The notes under the pieces are model-generated. The model worked only from the letters and a program-made list of their open reading frames with translations, was not told the origin of the DNA and made no database searches. Shown in pieces: positions 1 to 9,300 of a stretch of 34,066 nt of DNA. Source of the DNA: Clostridia bacterium (lineage in GTDB: Bacteria > Bacillota > Clostridia > Christensenellales > DTU072); NCBI GenBank assembly GCA_017461065.1, contig JAFTZC010000023.1:1-34066 (forward strand), written 5' to 3'. Position 1 is the first letter of the stretch, and every line of letters starts with the position of its first letter. Both the position numbers and the translations under genes were made by a program.

Positions 1-1316
1 CCTGCTGCTTCGCTGTCGATGATTGAAACGTTATAGGTGGTGGTGCCGTCCTTTTCCATCTTAACAAGGTCAGCGTGGCAAGTAGCACCAAGGCCGTATA
101 CTTCTGCGTAATATACGTCGTAAGGTGCAACTAAAGTTGCAACGCCGTTTGCATCAAAGTCAGCGTTTGCATAGCCTTCGGTTGATGCAACGTAAACTTC
201 TTCAAAAAGTCTATTTAGAAGTCTGATGCTAACTCCGTCAAAGCCGTATTCCGAGTTGGTTCTCGTAGCGTTAAAGGTATAGGTTACTTCTGACTTGATT
301 ACGAACGAAGTGCTAACGCTACTTGCGGTAATTTCTTGCATACCTTCTTCGTGGCGTACCCAAGTATAGGTAGGATTGTTATCCTTGTGAGCTGCCTTGA
401 AGTAGTAAACGTCAACGGGAAGAACAAATTCTACTTTGCCGTCGGCATCGCTTATTGCGCTGGTTACAAAGCTGTCGTCAGCATCACGATAGATATCAAC
501 CTTGATATCTTTTATCTTAGAACCAAAAAGGTCACCGACTGTTACGGTGACCACGTTGAGTTTGTCAACTACGATTTGGATTTCGTTGTTAGTGTTAAAG
601 TTGGTGTACTTTGCATAATCCATAATTGAACCATCGTTTAGCTTTCCACCATTTTGAAGGGAGTAACCATTAGGAAGTGAGTTGATAGATACATATGCGT
701 TGGTTACTTCTTCGGTTGCAAGGATGGTTGCCTTACCAAGCTTAGAGGTTGCTTTTGGAGTTTTGCAGATAGAGCCAAAGCAAAGTTGTACGAGTGCGCC
801 TTCTACGGGAGCGCCTGCATTGTCAACGACGGTGATAACGTATTCGTTTTGCTTGATAGCGTCATCGTAAACGTAGCTCTTGGTGTCTTCGTAAGTGAAG
901 GGGCCGGTTTCGTCGATAATATACTTGCTTGACCAATCAACGATTTCTGCTTGTACCAAAATGGCATCTTTGGCAAGATTTGCGGTTGCAACGCCGGTTG
1001 CATCGGTAGTTGCGCTAACGGGATTTTTGCCGTTTACCGTAAACTCGATGATTGCATCGGGAACGCCTGCGCCGTTTTGGTCTTTTAGCGTAAAGGTATA
1101 GGTCTCGGTGTTAGCGGGGGTATCGGTGTTGCCGCCGTTACCACCATCGTTGCCGCCGTCAACGGGAGACATATCGGCTTCACAGTTGTCGCACTTAAGG
1201 TCGTTGTTCTCATCGATATGCTCGGTGCATTCGTCGTTACAAGCAATTAGCGTAACGGACATAGCAACGATAAGCATAACGCCAAGAATTATTGAGAGCA
1301 TTCTTGATTTTTTCAT
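1..1316 (-). CDS. Surface lipoprotein with repeated Ig-like domains (partial, C-terminus outside window)
   Basis: I read an open frame of 438 codons from ATG at 1316 to the window edge without a stop, so the C-terminus is missing. The N-terminus is a lipoprotein signal ending in LIAC (lipidated Cys26). It is followed at once by a Cys/His motif (C30, H33, C42, C45) and a Gly/Asn/Asp-rich linker. The rest shows at least four units with a recurring ending of the type D-A-x-G-x-A-x-x (for example near 985-970 and 420-380), as in carboxypeptidase-regulatory-like or CNA-B/Big_1 beta-sandwiches. A Shine-Dalgarno AGGAG sits about 7 bases before the ATG, and a near-consensus promoter lies at 1353-1380. 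It is the third of three tandem lipoproteins sharing the Cys/His motif. The exact function is unknown; adhesion or cell-surface structure is inference. Confidence 0.8.
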   Translation of the reverse strand, partial: MKKSRMLSIILGVMLIVAMSVTLIACNDECTEHIDENNDLKCDNCEADMSPVDGGNDGGNGGNTDTPANTETYTFTLKDQNGAGVPDAIIEFTVNGKNPVSATTDATGVATANLAKDAILVQAEIVDWSSKYIIDETGPFTYEDTKSYVYDDAIKQNEYVITVVDNAGAPVEGALVQLCFGSICKTPKATSKLGKATILATEEVTNAYVSINSLPNGYSLQNGGKLNDGSIMDYAKYTNFNTNNEIQIVVDKLNVVTVTVGDLFGSKIKDIKVDIYRDADDSFVTSAISDADGKVEFVLPVDVYYFKAAHKDNNPTYTWVRHEEGMQEITASSVSTSFVIKSEVTYTFNATRTNSEYGFDGVSIRLLNRLFEEVYVASTEGYANADFDANGVATLVAPYDVYYAEVYGLGATCHADLVKMEKDGTTTYNVSIIDSEAA

Positions 1317-1352
1317 TTAACGTCACTCCTAATTAAATTTGTGAATAAGTTT

Positions 1353-1380
1353 ATTATAATATAAAAAGTTTATATGTCAA
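1353..1380 (-). promoter_or_regulatory. Sigma-A promoter for the partial lipoprotein gene
   Basis: On the minus strand a perfect TTGACA (1380-1375) is separated by 16 bases from a perfect TATAAT (1358-1353). The gene starts about 37 bases further on, so the leader is short and carries its own ribosome binding site. This lets the third lipoprotein be transcribed independently of the two upstream ones. Confidence 0.8.
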
Positions 1381-1413
1381 GATTTTATAAGGAAAAAGAC
1401 ATATTTTGGTTGG

Positions 1414-2922
1414 TTATTCGGCAATATAACAAACTGCAAACATCCAAGCGTATTCTGCGTTGATAGTTTGAAGTGTTTCGCCAAAAATGTTGCCGTTTTC
1501 ACTCCACCAGCCGTTATAATCGCCGTAATCCTTGATACCTGCCATCAAGCTTTCGGTTAGGTAGTAGGTACCTGCTTTGTTCACAGGATTGTCTTCGTTA
1601 TCAACTGCGTTTACCTTCTCTAAGCAAGCGTTAAGGTGGTCGGTGTAGTCGATTTTACTAATAACGTTTTGGTCACTATCAAGTCTTTCTACTCTAAACG
1701 GTCCGTTGCTTACAAGACCTTCAAACGAGAAGAGATTGCCTTCACTTGAGTTTGCATCGGGTAGCGTTGCGGGGGTGTACTTGAGTTGAACGTAAAGCAC
1801 TGCGCCGTCAGCTGAATTTAGGTGATATAAGCCGTCTTCTTGGTTGTAAACTGCCCTATCGGTGCCATCAAGCTTAACGTAGGTGAAGCTATCCTTGGTG
1901 AGCTTGTCGCCAAACGTTACTTGACCGGGAAGAGTGCTGTTGCTTACCGTCCAAGGTACGTCGTAGTGAGAAAGTGGGGTTTCGGCAGTCTTTTCAATCT
2001 TTAGAGTGCCACTACCTGCTACCGCGTTAGCCTTGATACCAAGTACGTAAGGGGTGCTTTCTTCCCTAAACTCGGCGGGATTTGCAAGGTTAAAGCTATA
2101 AATGGTAACCTTAATGCTTTCGTCGCTGATTCTATCTTCTTCATCGGTGATATCGTGGGCTTGTACGTAACCGGTGATGCCGTGTTGGGTGAGTTTAACA
2201 CCTACTTCCGATTGGAAAGTGATGGTATATACGCCGGTATACTTGGGTAGCCATACTACAGGCATCATCTTGGAAGTATTTACATCGATATTATAGGAGC
2301 CTTCGCCCGAAATCAAGTAAGCTTCCACTGAGCCGGGAGTACCTGCGTCAACGTCCACGAAGCCGTCGGTTGAGCCCATCATATAAATGGTTTGTTGGCT
2401 TGAAATGGATGGAGATGCTTCAATAACCAAATTTCTATTTGTGGAAGATAGCTCGAGTGCGCTTTCATCATAAATAAGTCCGCGCTCTTGCGTATCAAGT
2501 AGAGTTACGGTGTATCTGCCTTGGCTAAGACGGATATAAGCATAGCCGTCCTTGTCGGTGCGCTTTACGCCGAAAGATTCGCTACCACGCAAAAATTCAA
2601 CGAGAAAATCACCGTATCCACCACCTACGCCGTCACTGATTTGAACGGAGTAAGTTACCTTGCCGTCGTTTAAAAGTTGGTCGGCGCCACATATGTCGCA
2701 CTTTTCGTCAAGGTTGTCGTCTTTGTGGGTGCAAGGGGTAACGTCACTGCCACCGTCGTCGTTTCCGCCGTCGTCGTTATTCATCTCCACAAAGCAAAAA
2801 TCGCACTTGCCATCAAAGTCGATATCTTCGTGCTCAGTGCACTCTGGGTTACAAGCAACGAGTGCTAAAATGGTTACGATTAGGCACATCGTGATGCCAA
2901 AAATCTTTAGAGTTTTTTTCAT
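1414..2922 (-). CDS. Surface lipoprotein with two Cys/His motifs
   Basis: This 502-residue lipoprotein has a signal peptide with LVAC lipobox (Cys24). Two Cys/His motifs follow (C28/H31/C40/C43 and C64/H66/C75/C78), joined by an Asp/Gly-rich linker. Residues 90-170 look like an Ig-like unit. Residues 220-310 resemble a beta-sandwich of the pre-peptidase C-terminal type, judged from the pattern G-V-Y-x-I-x-x-x-S. The last part, from the motif V-Y-N-Q-E-D-G-L-Y-H (358-367) to the C-terminus, is related to segments of the neighbouring 1001-residue lipoprotein. Start choice: ATG at 2922 has TAGGAGAA a few bases upstream. No promoter is evident in the 60 bases before it, so it is probably read through from the upstream gene past the hairpin at 2940-2958. 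Function unknown; extracellular and membrane-anchored. Confidence 0.85.
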   Translation of the reverse strand: MKKTLKIFGITMCLIVTILALVACNPECTEHEDIDFDGKCDFCFVEMNNDDGGNDDGGSDVTPCTHKDDNLDEKCDICGADQLLNDGKVTYSVQISDGVGGGYGDFLVEFLRGSESFGVKRTDKDGYAYIRLSQGRYTVTLLDTQERGLIYDESALELSSTNRNLVIEASPSISSQQTIYMMGSTDGFVDVDAGTPGSVEAYLISGEGSYNIDVNTSKMMPVVWLPKYTGVYTITFQSEVGVKLTQHGITGYVQAHDITDEEDRISDESIKVTIYSFNLANPAEFREESTPYVLGIKANAVAGSGTLKIEKTAETPLSHYDVPWTVSNSTLPGQVTFGDKLTKDSFTYVKLDGTDRAVYNQEDGLYHLNSADGAVLYVQLKYTPATLPDANSSEGNLFSFEGLVSNGPFRVERLDSDQNVISKIDYTDHLNACLEKVNAVDNEDNPVNKAGTYYLTESLMAGIKDYGDYNGWWSENGNIFGETLQTINAEYAWMFAVCYIAE

Positions 2923-2939
2923 ATATTCTCCTATATAAA

Positions 2940-2958
2940 GGGCGCTTTTTTAGCGCCC
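2940..2958 (-). terminator. Intercistronic hairpin (weak terminator or attenuator)
   Basis: A perfect 7-bp stem (GGGCGCT/AGCGCCC, 5-base loop) lies between the stop codon of the upstream lipoprotein gene and the ribosome binding site of the next. On the minus strand only a short T run (TTTATAT) follows, so partial termination or mRNA processing is more likely than a full stop. Confidence 0.5.
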
Positions 2959-2982
2959 CTTAATTATTGGTTTTTAGTGAGT

Positions 2983-5900
2983 TTATGCTTCTTCACTTGC
3001 GGTTTCGGGTCCCAAATACTCAAAGTAATAGCAAAGTTTGGTCCAAGAATTAGGTACGCCGCGGAAGGAGTGGTTGTCTACCAAATATTGGAGCATAACA
3101 GCCATATCCTTGTCTACTGCGATACAGCCTGCTGCAAGGGTGTCGTGTGAGCCGTATACACCGTCGGAAACTATCATCTTAGTATCAATGTACTCTTGCA
3201 TCTTAGCCGTGTAATCCTTGATTTCGGTATCGTTGTCTTCGGCGTCTTTTACGCGTAGGATACGCGCGGTCTTGACTTCTTGTCCGTCAATGATTTCGGT
3301 ATCAACGATGGGGTTGCCTTGGCTATCGATGGTTGGGATATAGGTCATAGTACCATCGTCTGCAAAGTCTGCCATTCTCGTAAAGTTGAACGCGCCCTTT
3401 TCAACTGCCGATTGGATGCTGTCGCTTAGGAAGCCGGTGATAATTGGGAGAGTGATATCAACGTATAGCTTGGAGTCGCCTACGTAATAGTAGCCGTCGT
3501 CAGCGTTGTAAACGGGAGTTACGCCACCTGCGATAAGGTCGAATACTTCTTCGCCGGTTTCGGGATTAATATAATAGGTGAAAGGTGTAGGAGATGCGTA
3601 TCTAAATTGAGTGTAGGTATCGCCAAGACGCTCAATCTTGAAGTTGATAGTGCCGGTTTGAGTAGTATCGTAGTAAGCGATATCGATGAAGTACTCCTTG
3701 CCGGGCTCGAAGTAGTAGTTCATACATACGTTTGCCGAACCGTATTCGATTTGAGTATATTCGCCGTCACAGTTGGTATCGGTCAATCTTTCAACGTGGT
3801 CTGCGGTAAGGAGAGCTTCCTTTGTGTAGAAGGTTTCTTCGTCGAAAATCCAGCCGTCTACTTCAGCGGTACCGGTGGAGAGAATACGATATACGCCACC
3901 CTCAGCAGAAGTGAAGCTGAAGAGCTTACCACGTGGCATAATGATGGTCTTATAGGTTACGGAGTTGGGGTAAACTTCTTCGCCTAAGGTTTCGTTTGCA
4001 ACTGCCTTGTAAGCACTAAATGGAGATAGACCTGCGATAGGGTCTTCGAGTTCGTTAGTGGTGCCGTATGCGTCGTAGTAACGGCAGAAGCGGAGCCAAC
4101 CGTTTGCGCTTTCGTCCATAACGCCACCTTTGTAAAGAGTGTTGAGAGCAACGAGATAGGTCTTGAGTTCTTCGTTAACGGTGCAGTAACCACCGATTTC
4201 GGAGTTGGATGCATAAGAGCAGAAGTTTACGAATCTATCGTACTTTTCAACGCCGTTTACTTCGATGCCGTTTTCGTAGGTGTAGAGATACAAGCTGGTC
4301 TTATCAGCGCTGTTGTCGTCTACAATATAGTTCATAAGGTTTGCAAGAAGAAGTGGACCGTTTTCAGTGCCTACGTGGTAGTATCCGTCTTCTGCGTTGA
4401 ATACTACTTCTGCGTAGTTTTGGTACCCATCGTTATACTCTGTGGGATTAGAAACGGCGTTTCTTGGGATATAAGTTTCTTTGTCGATTGCGCTTGCGTT
4501 TACGATATCAAGGTCCTTGAGATATACGCAGTCGTCACCGCTATCGGTGTCGGTATCCTTGTTGTAAACGAAGCTGATTTTGTAGGTGTCGTCACGGGTT
4601 GCTACGAAGGGATAGCACTTTTCCCACTCGGTGCCTTCGCCTGAGATGGTGTAGATAAGTTCGCCGTCTACGAGCACGTAGAAGTAGTCACCGCCACGCT
4701 CGGTTGAGCAGTAGTAATCAAGGCTCAATGCTTGACCTGCTTGGAGAGCTACGTTAACGTGCATTGCTGCAACGGTGTTATAGTTGTCGTCACGCTGGTT
4801 AATGGTCTTGTTGTTGGTGGAAACCATACAAGCTTCGCCATCCTTTTCGCCTACGTAGAAGGGCCAATAGTTATCTGCATCGGCAGCTTCGTTTTCGGGA
4901 TAGTAAACTACGTCTGCACTCATATTTGCGCCGTTCATAATGGGAGCAACAACGCTGTTTGCAGGTTGAACGTAACCGAGTTCTGCAGGCTTTTGCTTGG
5001 GGGTGAGTTCTTCAACGGACTCGAACAACTTTTGAGTATAGTCGTCTGCGCTAAAGTAATCGAACATTGCGGTAAACGGATATAGATATGGAAGACCGCC
5101 TACTTCTATCAAGCAGATTACGCCGTAACGGTCAATCATAACGGAAGTGGGATAGCCGCCGGTAGCAAACGCGCTGAACAATCCGATATCGTGAATGCCC
5201 ATTTGAAGGTTGCTTAGGGGGCCGTCGAAATAACCGCTGGTGTTGTTGTAGAAGGACTCAACTTGGCTGAAAGTATCGCCGTTGGTGTCTACGCAGATAA
5301 CTGCGATATCATCTTTGTACATACCTGCTGCTTCGTTGAGATAAGGGAACTCGCTGATACAAGGACTACACGTAGTGTAGAAGAAGTTGAGAAGTACGCC
5401 GTCGTACTCTTTTAGAGCCTCGCTTAGCTTGAAGGTGCCGCCACCTACGGTATTAACGGTGAAGTCCTTCATAACGTCGCCGAGAGAGTAGTTTTTGTGG
5501 GTACCGGATACTACTTCGGTACTGAGTACTACGTCTGCAACGTATGCACCTGAAACACTCTTTTGGAAGTAATATTTTGCTTCAGCTACGTAACCGTCCG
5601 GCAACGAGCCGATTTCGATATAGTAGTTACCTACGTTGAATTCTTTTGAGCCACTACCGGTAGTTTCGTCGGTTGCAATGTAGCCTACGATACTATCGTC
5701 TGCCGCGCTCATAATGAACGCCGTGGTCTTGATGGGCTTGCCTGCCATACTCTTGACGGTGATGGTGTGGACTGCCTTGCCGCTTGGGGTACCGTTACCG
5801 CCGTTGCCACCGTTGTTGCCGTCGTCGTTGCCTCCGTTATCGAGGTTCATATCGGCTTCACAGTTATCGCAAACGAGATTGCCGTCGGCGTCGACGTGCT

Positions 5901-5988
5901 CGGTGCATTCGTCGTTACAAGCAACGAGCATACCCGTTAGGATAATGGCGAAAACAAGAAGTAATGCAATTACTGTCTTTTTTCTCAT
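2983..5988 (-). CDS. Large lipoprotein with TlpA/thioredoxin-like domain
   Basis: This 1001-residue protein starts with a lipoprotein signal (LVAC, Cys24) and the Cys/His motif C28/H31/C40/C43, then a Gly/Asn linker. Residues about 170-315 read as a TlpA/AhpC-TSA type thioredoxin fold: D-F-T-V-N-T, then L-N-F-F-Y-T-T-C-S-P-C with the redox pair C207/C210, then the usual cis-Pro region G-G-Y-P-T-S (277-282). The rest is beta-rich: a jelly-roll-like part (about 355-495), a module starting F-N-A-E-D-G-Y-Y-H (530-538), a pre-peptidase-like sandwich (680-790), and a second copy of the module (826-990). ATG 5988 has AAGGAGAG at a good distance. The thioredoxin domain suggests extracytoplasmic thiol-disulfide exchange, perhaps on the Cys-rich motifs of its neighbours (inference). 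It is the first gene of the leftward cluster. Confidence 0.85.
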   Translation of the reverse strand: MRKKTVIALLLVFAIILTGMLVACNDECTEHVDADGNLVCDNCEADMNLDNGGNDDGNNGGNGGNGTPSGKAVHTITVKSMAGKPIKTTAFIMSAADDSIVGYIATDETTGSGSKEFNVGNYYIEIGSLPDGYVAEAKYYFQKSVSGAYVADVVLSTEVVSGTHKNYSLGDVMKDFTVNTVGGGTFKLSEALKEYDGVLLNFFYTTCSPCISEFPYLNEAAGMYKDDIAVICVDTNGDTFSQVESFYNNTSGYFDGPLSNLQMGIHDIGLFSAFATGGYPTSVMIDRYGVICLIEVGGLPYLYPFTAMFDYFSADDYTQKLFESVEELTPKQKPAELGYVQPANSVVAPIMNGANMSADVVYYPENEAADADNYWPFYVGEKDGEACMVSTNNKTINQRDDNYNTVAAMHVNVALQAGQALSLDYYCSTERGGDYFYVLVDGELIYTISGEGTEWEKCYPFVATRDDTYKISFVYNKDTDTDSGDDCVYLKDLDIVNASAIDKETYIPRNAVSNPTEYNDGYQNYAEVVFNAEDGYYHVGTENGPLLLANLMNYIVDDNSADKTSLYLYTYENGIEVNGVEKYDRFVNFCSYASNSEIGGYCTVNEELKTYLVALNTLYKGGVMDESANGWLRFCRYYDAYGTTNELEDPIAGLSPFSAYKAVANETLGEEVYPNSVTYKTIIMPRGKLFSFTSAEGGVYRILSTGTAEVDGWIFDEETFYTKEALLTADHVERLTDTNCDGEYTQIEYGSANVCMNYYFEPGKEYFIDIAYYDTTQTGTINFKIERLGDTYTQFRYASPTPFTYYINPETGEEVFDLIAGGVTPVYNADDGYYYVGDSKLYVDITLPIITGFLSDSIQSAVEKGAFNFTRMADFADDGTMTYIPTIDSQGNPIVDTEIIDGQEVKTARILRVKDAEDNDTEIKDYTAKMQEYIDTKMIVSDGVYGSHDTLAAGCIAVDKDMAVMLQYLVDNHSFRGVPNSWTKLCYYFEYLGPETASEEA

Positions 5989-6081
5989 TGAAAAACTCTC
6001 CTTTTTTGCTCCTTTTTGCCAAAAACGGGCTGTTTTTGTACGTTTTCGGAAAAATGGAACACTTTTTCTTATACAGAATAA

Positions 6082-6110
6082 ATTCTAACACGCGAGCGTG
6101 TAAAAATCAA
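6082..6110 (-). promoter_or_regulatory. Promoter with internal palindrome for the leftward lipoprotein cluster
   Basis: On the minus strand TTGATT (6110-6105) and TAGAAT (6087-6082) are 17 bases apart. The spacer contains a perfect 14-base palindrome-like site, ACACGC-GA-GCGTGT (6088-6101). A second one, AGAAT-AA-ATTCT, overlaps the -10 region. Such sites inside a promoter are typical operator positions. The regulator is not in the window as far as I can tell. Confidence 0.55.
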
Positions 6111-6220
6111 TCAAATTGCCGTAAGTTAAATTTTTGCGGCGTTTTTGCCATTTTTTGCTTTTACTAATAATTTACATAGTAAAAAATTAATCTTTTAATA
6201 TATAAATATTTATACTTAAC

Positions 6221-6250
6221 TTGCACTCGCGAAGAAAGTTGTGCTAAAAT
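6221..6250 (+). promoter_or_regulatory. Candidate promoter of the protease-opp operon
   Basis: TTGCAC (6221-6226) and TAAAAT (6245-6250) lie 18 bases apart, about 78 bases before the preferred ATG at 6328. A short palindrome, ACACT-TTT-AGTGT (6261-6273), falls at about +4 to +16 and could be an operator. The divergent spacer 5989-6327 otherwise holds only AT-rich sequence and the leftward promoter. Confidence 0.5.
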
Positions 6251-6327
6251 GGGTTCGCCTACACTTTTAGTGTGGTATATTTACGCGCAATTAATTCGTG
6301 AATGCGAAAAAGATAAAGGAAGTTTAT

Positions 6328-9300
6328 ATGTCAAGTAGAAAATCCCAAAGAATTTCACCCGCCCTTTTAACTCTCGTTAGCTTGTTGCTGGTTGCCCTTA
6401 TGGTATTCACCTGCTCTTGCGATACCGTAGACGTTCAAAATAACGACGGTGTAAGCCAAGAAGCAGAGCCTTATATCAAGCTCTCCAACAAGGATATCAA
6501 GGTTAATCTTTCCGACTACTTCAACAGTCAAGTAGTACAACAATTGCCCGATACCGTAAAGGACAGCGAGTATATCTCCGTTATCCTTTCAACGAGCGAT
6601 AAGAACATCCTTGATAGCTACGATAAGTCGGGCTCAAACCTAACTCTCCAAGAGTACTTCCTATCCGACGACGCAACCGCTATCCGTCGTAATATCGACA
6701 CCACCAACGCTTCTATCTTAGCCGACCTTAAAAAGAACGGCCTAAGCTACGATAACGGCGTAGATTACTATACCCTTTTGAGCGGTAAGGAAATCATCAT
6801 CAAGGCAAAAGATTTCAACAACCTTTGCAATATCGTTGGCGACCGCGCAGACGTTATCGTTTCGGAAGTATATGAAACCGAAGCTTACGAAAACGTTCTC
6901 GTTGACAACGCCGTTAACGTTTACGACACGGGTATTTTTGATAGCTCCAACTTCGAATATCAAGGCGAAGGCACCGTCGTTGCAGTACTCGACACCGGCC
7001 TCGACTACGACCACACCGCATTTTCTACTTCCAACTTCACCGCCGACCGCGATAAGCTCGGTATGACCATCCAAGACGTTCAAGCAGTTATCAACGACAC
7101 CGTTGCAAGCACTATGCAATCGGGCCTTACCGCAGAAGACGTTTATATCAGCGAAAAGGTACCCTTTGCTTTCGACTACGCTGACGGCGACTCCGACGTA
7201 TATCCCCTTTACTCTAACCACGGCACTCACGTTGCAGGCGTTATCGCAGGTAACGACGACGTCATCACCGGCGTTGCTCCCGAAGCTCAACTTGCTATCT
7301 TCAAAATCTTTAGCGACACCGACGCTCAAGCAAGAGCTTCTTGGATTCTCCGCGCTCTTGAAGACTGCGTAGTAATCGGCGTTGACATCATCAATATGAG
7401 CATCGGTACCAGCTGTGGCTTTAGCCGTGAGTCCGACAAGGAAGCTATCAGCGGCGTTTACGATAGAATCCGCGACCGTGGTATCAATATGGTCGTTGCC
7501 GCATCAAACTCCTTTAACTCAACCTACAACTCCGATAAGAACGGTAACCTTGGCCTAACTTCCAACCCCGACTCCGCAACCGTATCAAGCCCCTCAACCT
7601 ACAAGGGCGCTATCTCCATTGCATCTATTAACGGCGCAAAGACTTCCTACATTCTCTACGAAGGCAAAATCATCTACTTCGTAGAATCTACCAACCGCGT
7701 TGCTGAAGAAAAGGACTTCGTTGAAGACCTTCTCGCAGACGGACAAGAATCTTTGACCATAGAATACGTAACCATTCCCGGCGTAGGCAGAACGGCAGAC
7801 TACACCGGCATTGATATTACAGGTAAAATCGCTTTGATTGCCCGTGGCTCCAACACCTTCGAAGAAAAGGCTAACATCGCCGAAAAGCAAGGTGCGGCAG
7901 GCGTTATCATCTATAACAACGTTTCTGGCGATATCCGTATGAACGTAGGCGATACGCAAATCGCAGTTTGCTCCATTTCTCAAGACGAAGGCGAGATGCT
8001 TGCAGCTCATTCAAACGGCACCATCACCATTTCAAGGTCACAAGCATCAGGTCCCTTTATGAGTGACTTTAGCTCTTGGGGTCCCACTCCCGACCTTGAG
8101 ATTAAGCCCGAACTTACCGCTCACGGCGGCAACATCCTAAGCGCAGTTCCAGGTCAAGATTACGACGAAATTTCCGGTACTTCTATGGCTACGCCAAACG
8201 TTAGCGGCGTAACTGCTCTTATCCGTCAATACGTAAAAGCTAACTTCCCCGATATCGCGGACGACAACGTTGAAGTTGCAGCAATGGTAAACAGACTCCT
8301 TATGTCTACCGCGGACGTTGTTTACAACACCAACGGACTACCCTACTCAGTACGTAAACAGGGCTCCGGTCTTGCCAACGTAGTTGACGCTGCTGCAACC
8401 GACGCAGTTATCTTGACTTACAGCCGTAAAGACGGCACTCTAATGGATAAATCAAAGGTAGAGCTCGGCGACGACCCCACCAAGACGGGCGTTTACGAAC
8501 TCCGCTTCGACGTACGCAACTTCGGTGAAAACACCCTTAGCTACGACCTTAACACCATCGTTATGACCGAAGGCGTAAGCGAAACCAAAACCAACCAAGG
8601 TGAAACCACCGTTACCGAAGACGGATATATCCTTGACGGCGCACAAATAGTCATCAACTCCGTTTCTAACGGCACTCTCGCAGGCAACAGAGTAAGCATC
8701 GGCGCAGGTCAAACGGCATCCGTTACGATGACCATCACCCTTACCAACGAAAACAAGAAGTACCTTGACGATAGTTTCGCCAACGGTATGTACGTAGAAG
8801 GCTTCGTAACCCTAAAGGGTGTTGACGGCGCAACCGACATCGGCTTCCCATATCTTGCTTTCTACGGCGACTGGACCGTTGCTCCTATGTTCGACCTTGA
8901 CTACTTTGCAACCAACAAGGACGAGCTCGACGAATCTATCGACCTTCTCGACAAAACTCTACCCGACGCTTATGCAAGCCGTCCTATCGGTGGCGTATAC
9001 GCCGACTACGTAAGCTATCTCGGCACCTACTACTTCGAGCAAAAGCCCGGTAGCAATATGATTAGCGCCGATAGAAAATATATCTCCCTAACCAACAGCG
9101 AAAGCGGTATCAACAGCCTACGCTTTGCTTGGATGGGTATTTTGCGTAACGCAAAGGAAATCAACATCACCATTACCGACGACGCTACCGGCGAAGTCGT
9201 ATACGAGAGATTGGAAAAGGATATCCGTAAGTCCTACGGCGACGGCGGTCCTATCTCCCCTGCTCAAGTTAAGATTGAGTTTAGCGCAATCGAGCACAAC

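Noticed and set aside
4732..5085. Plus-strand open frames opposite the large lipoprotein genes
   Set aside because: They mirror the coding strand in a fixed register and show no ribosome binding site or domain pattern.
6298..6327. GTG at 6298 as start of the protease
   Set aside because: AAAGGAAG sits inside this extension at the right distance from ATG 6328, and the signal peptide reads better from there.
6742..7329. A 195-codon open frame on the minus strand within the protease gene, one of several long antisense frames there
   Set aside because: It lies wholly opposite the conserved S8 catalytic region, has no ribosome binding site of note and no recognisable protein features. Codon bias of the sense gene explains it.
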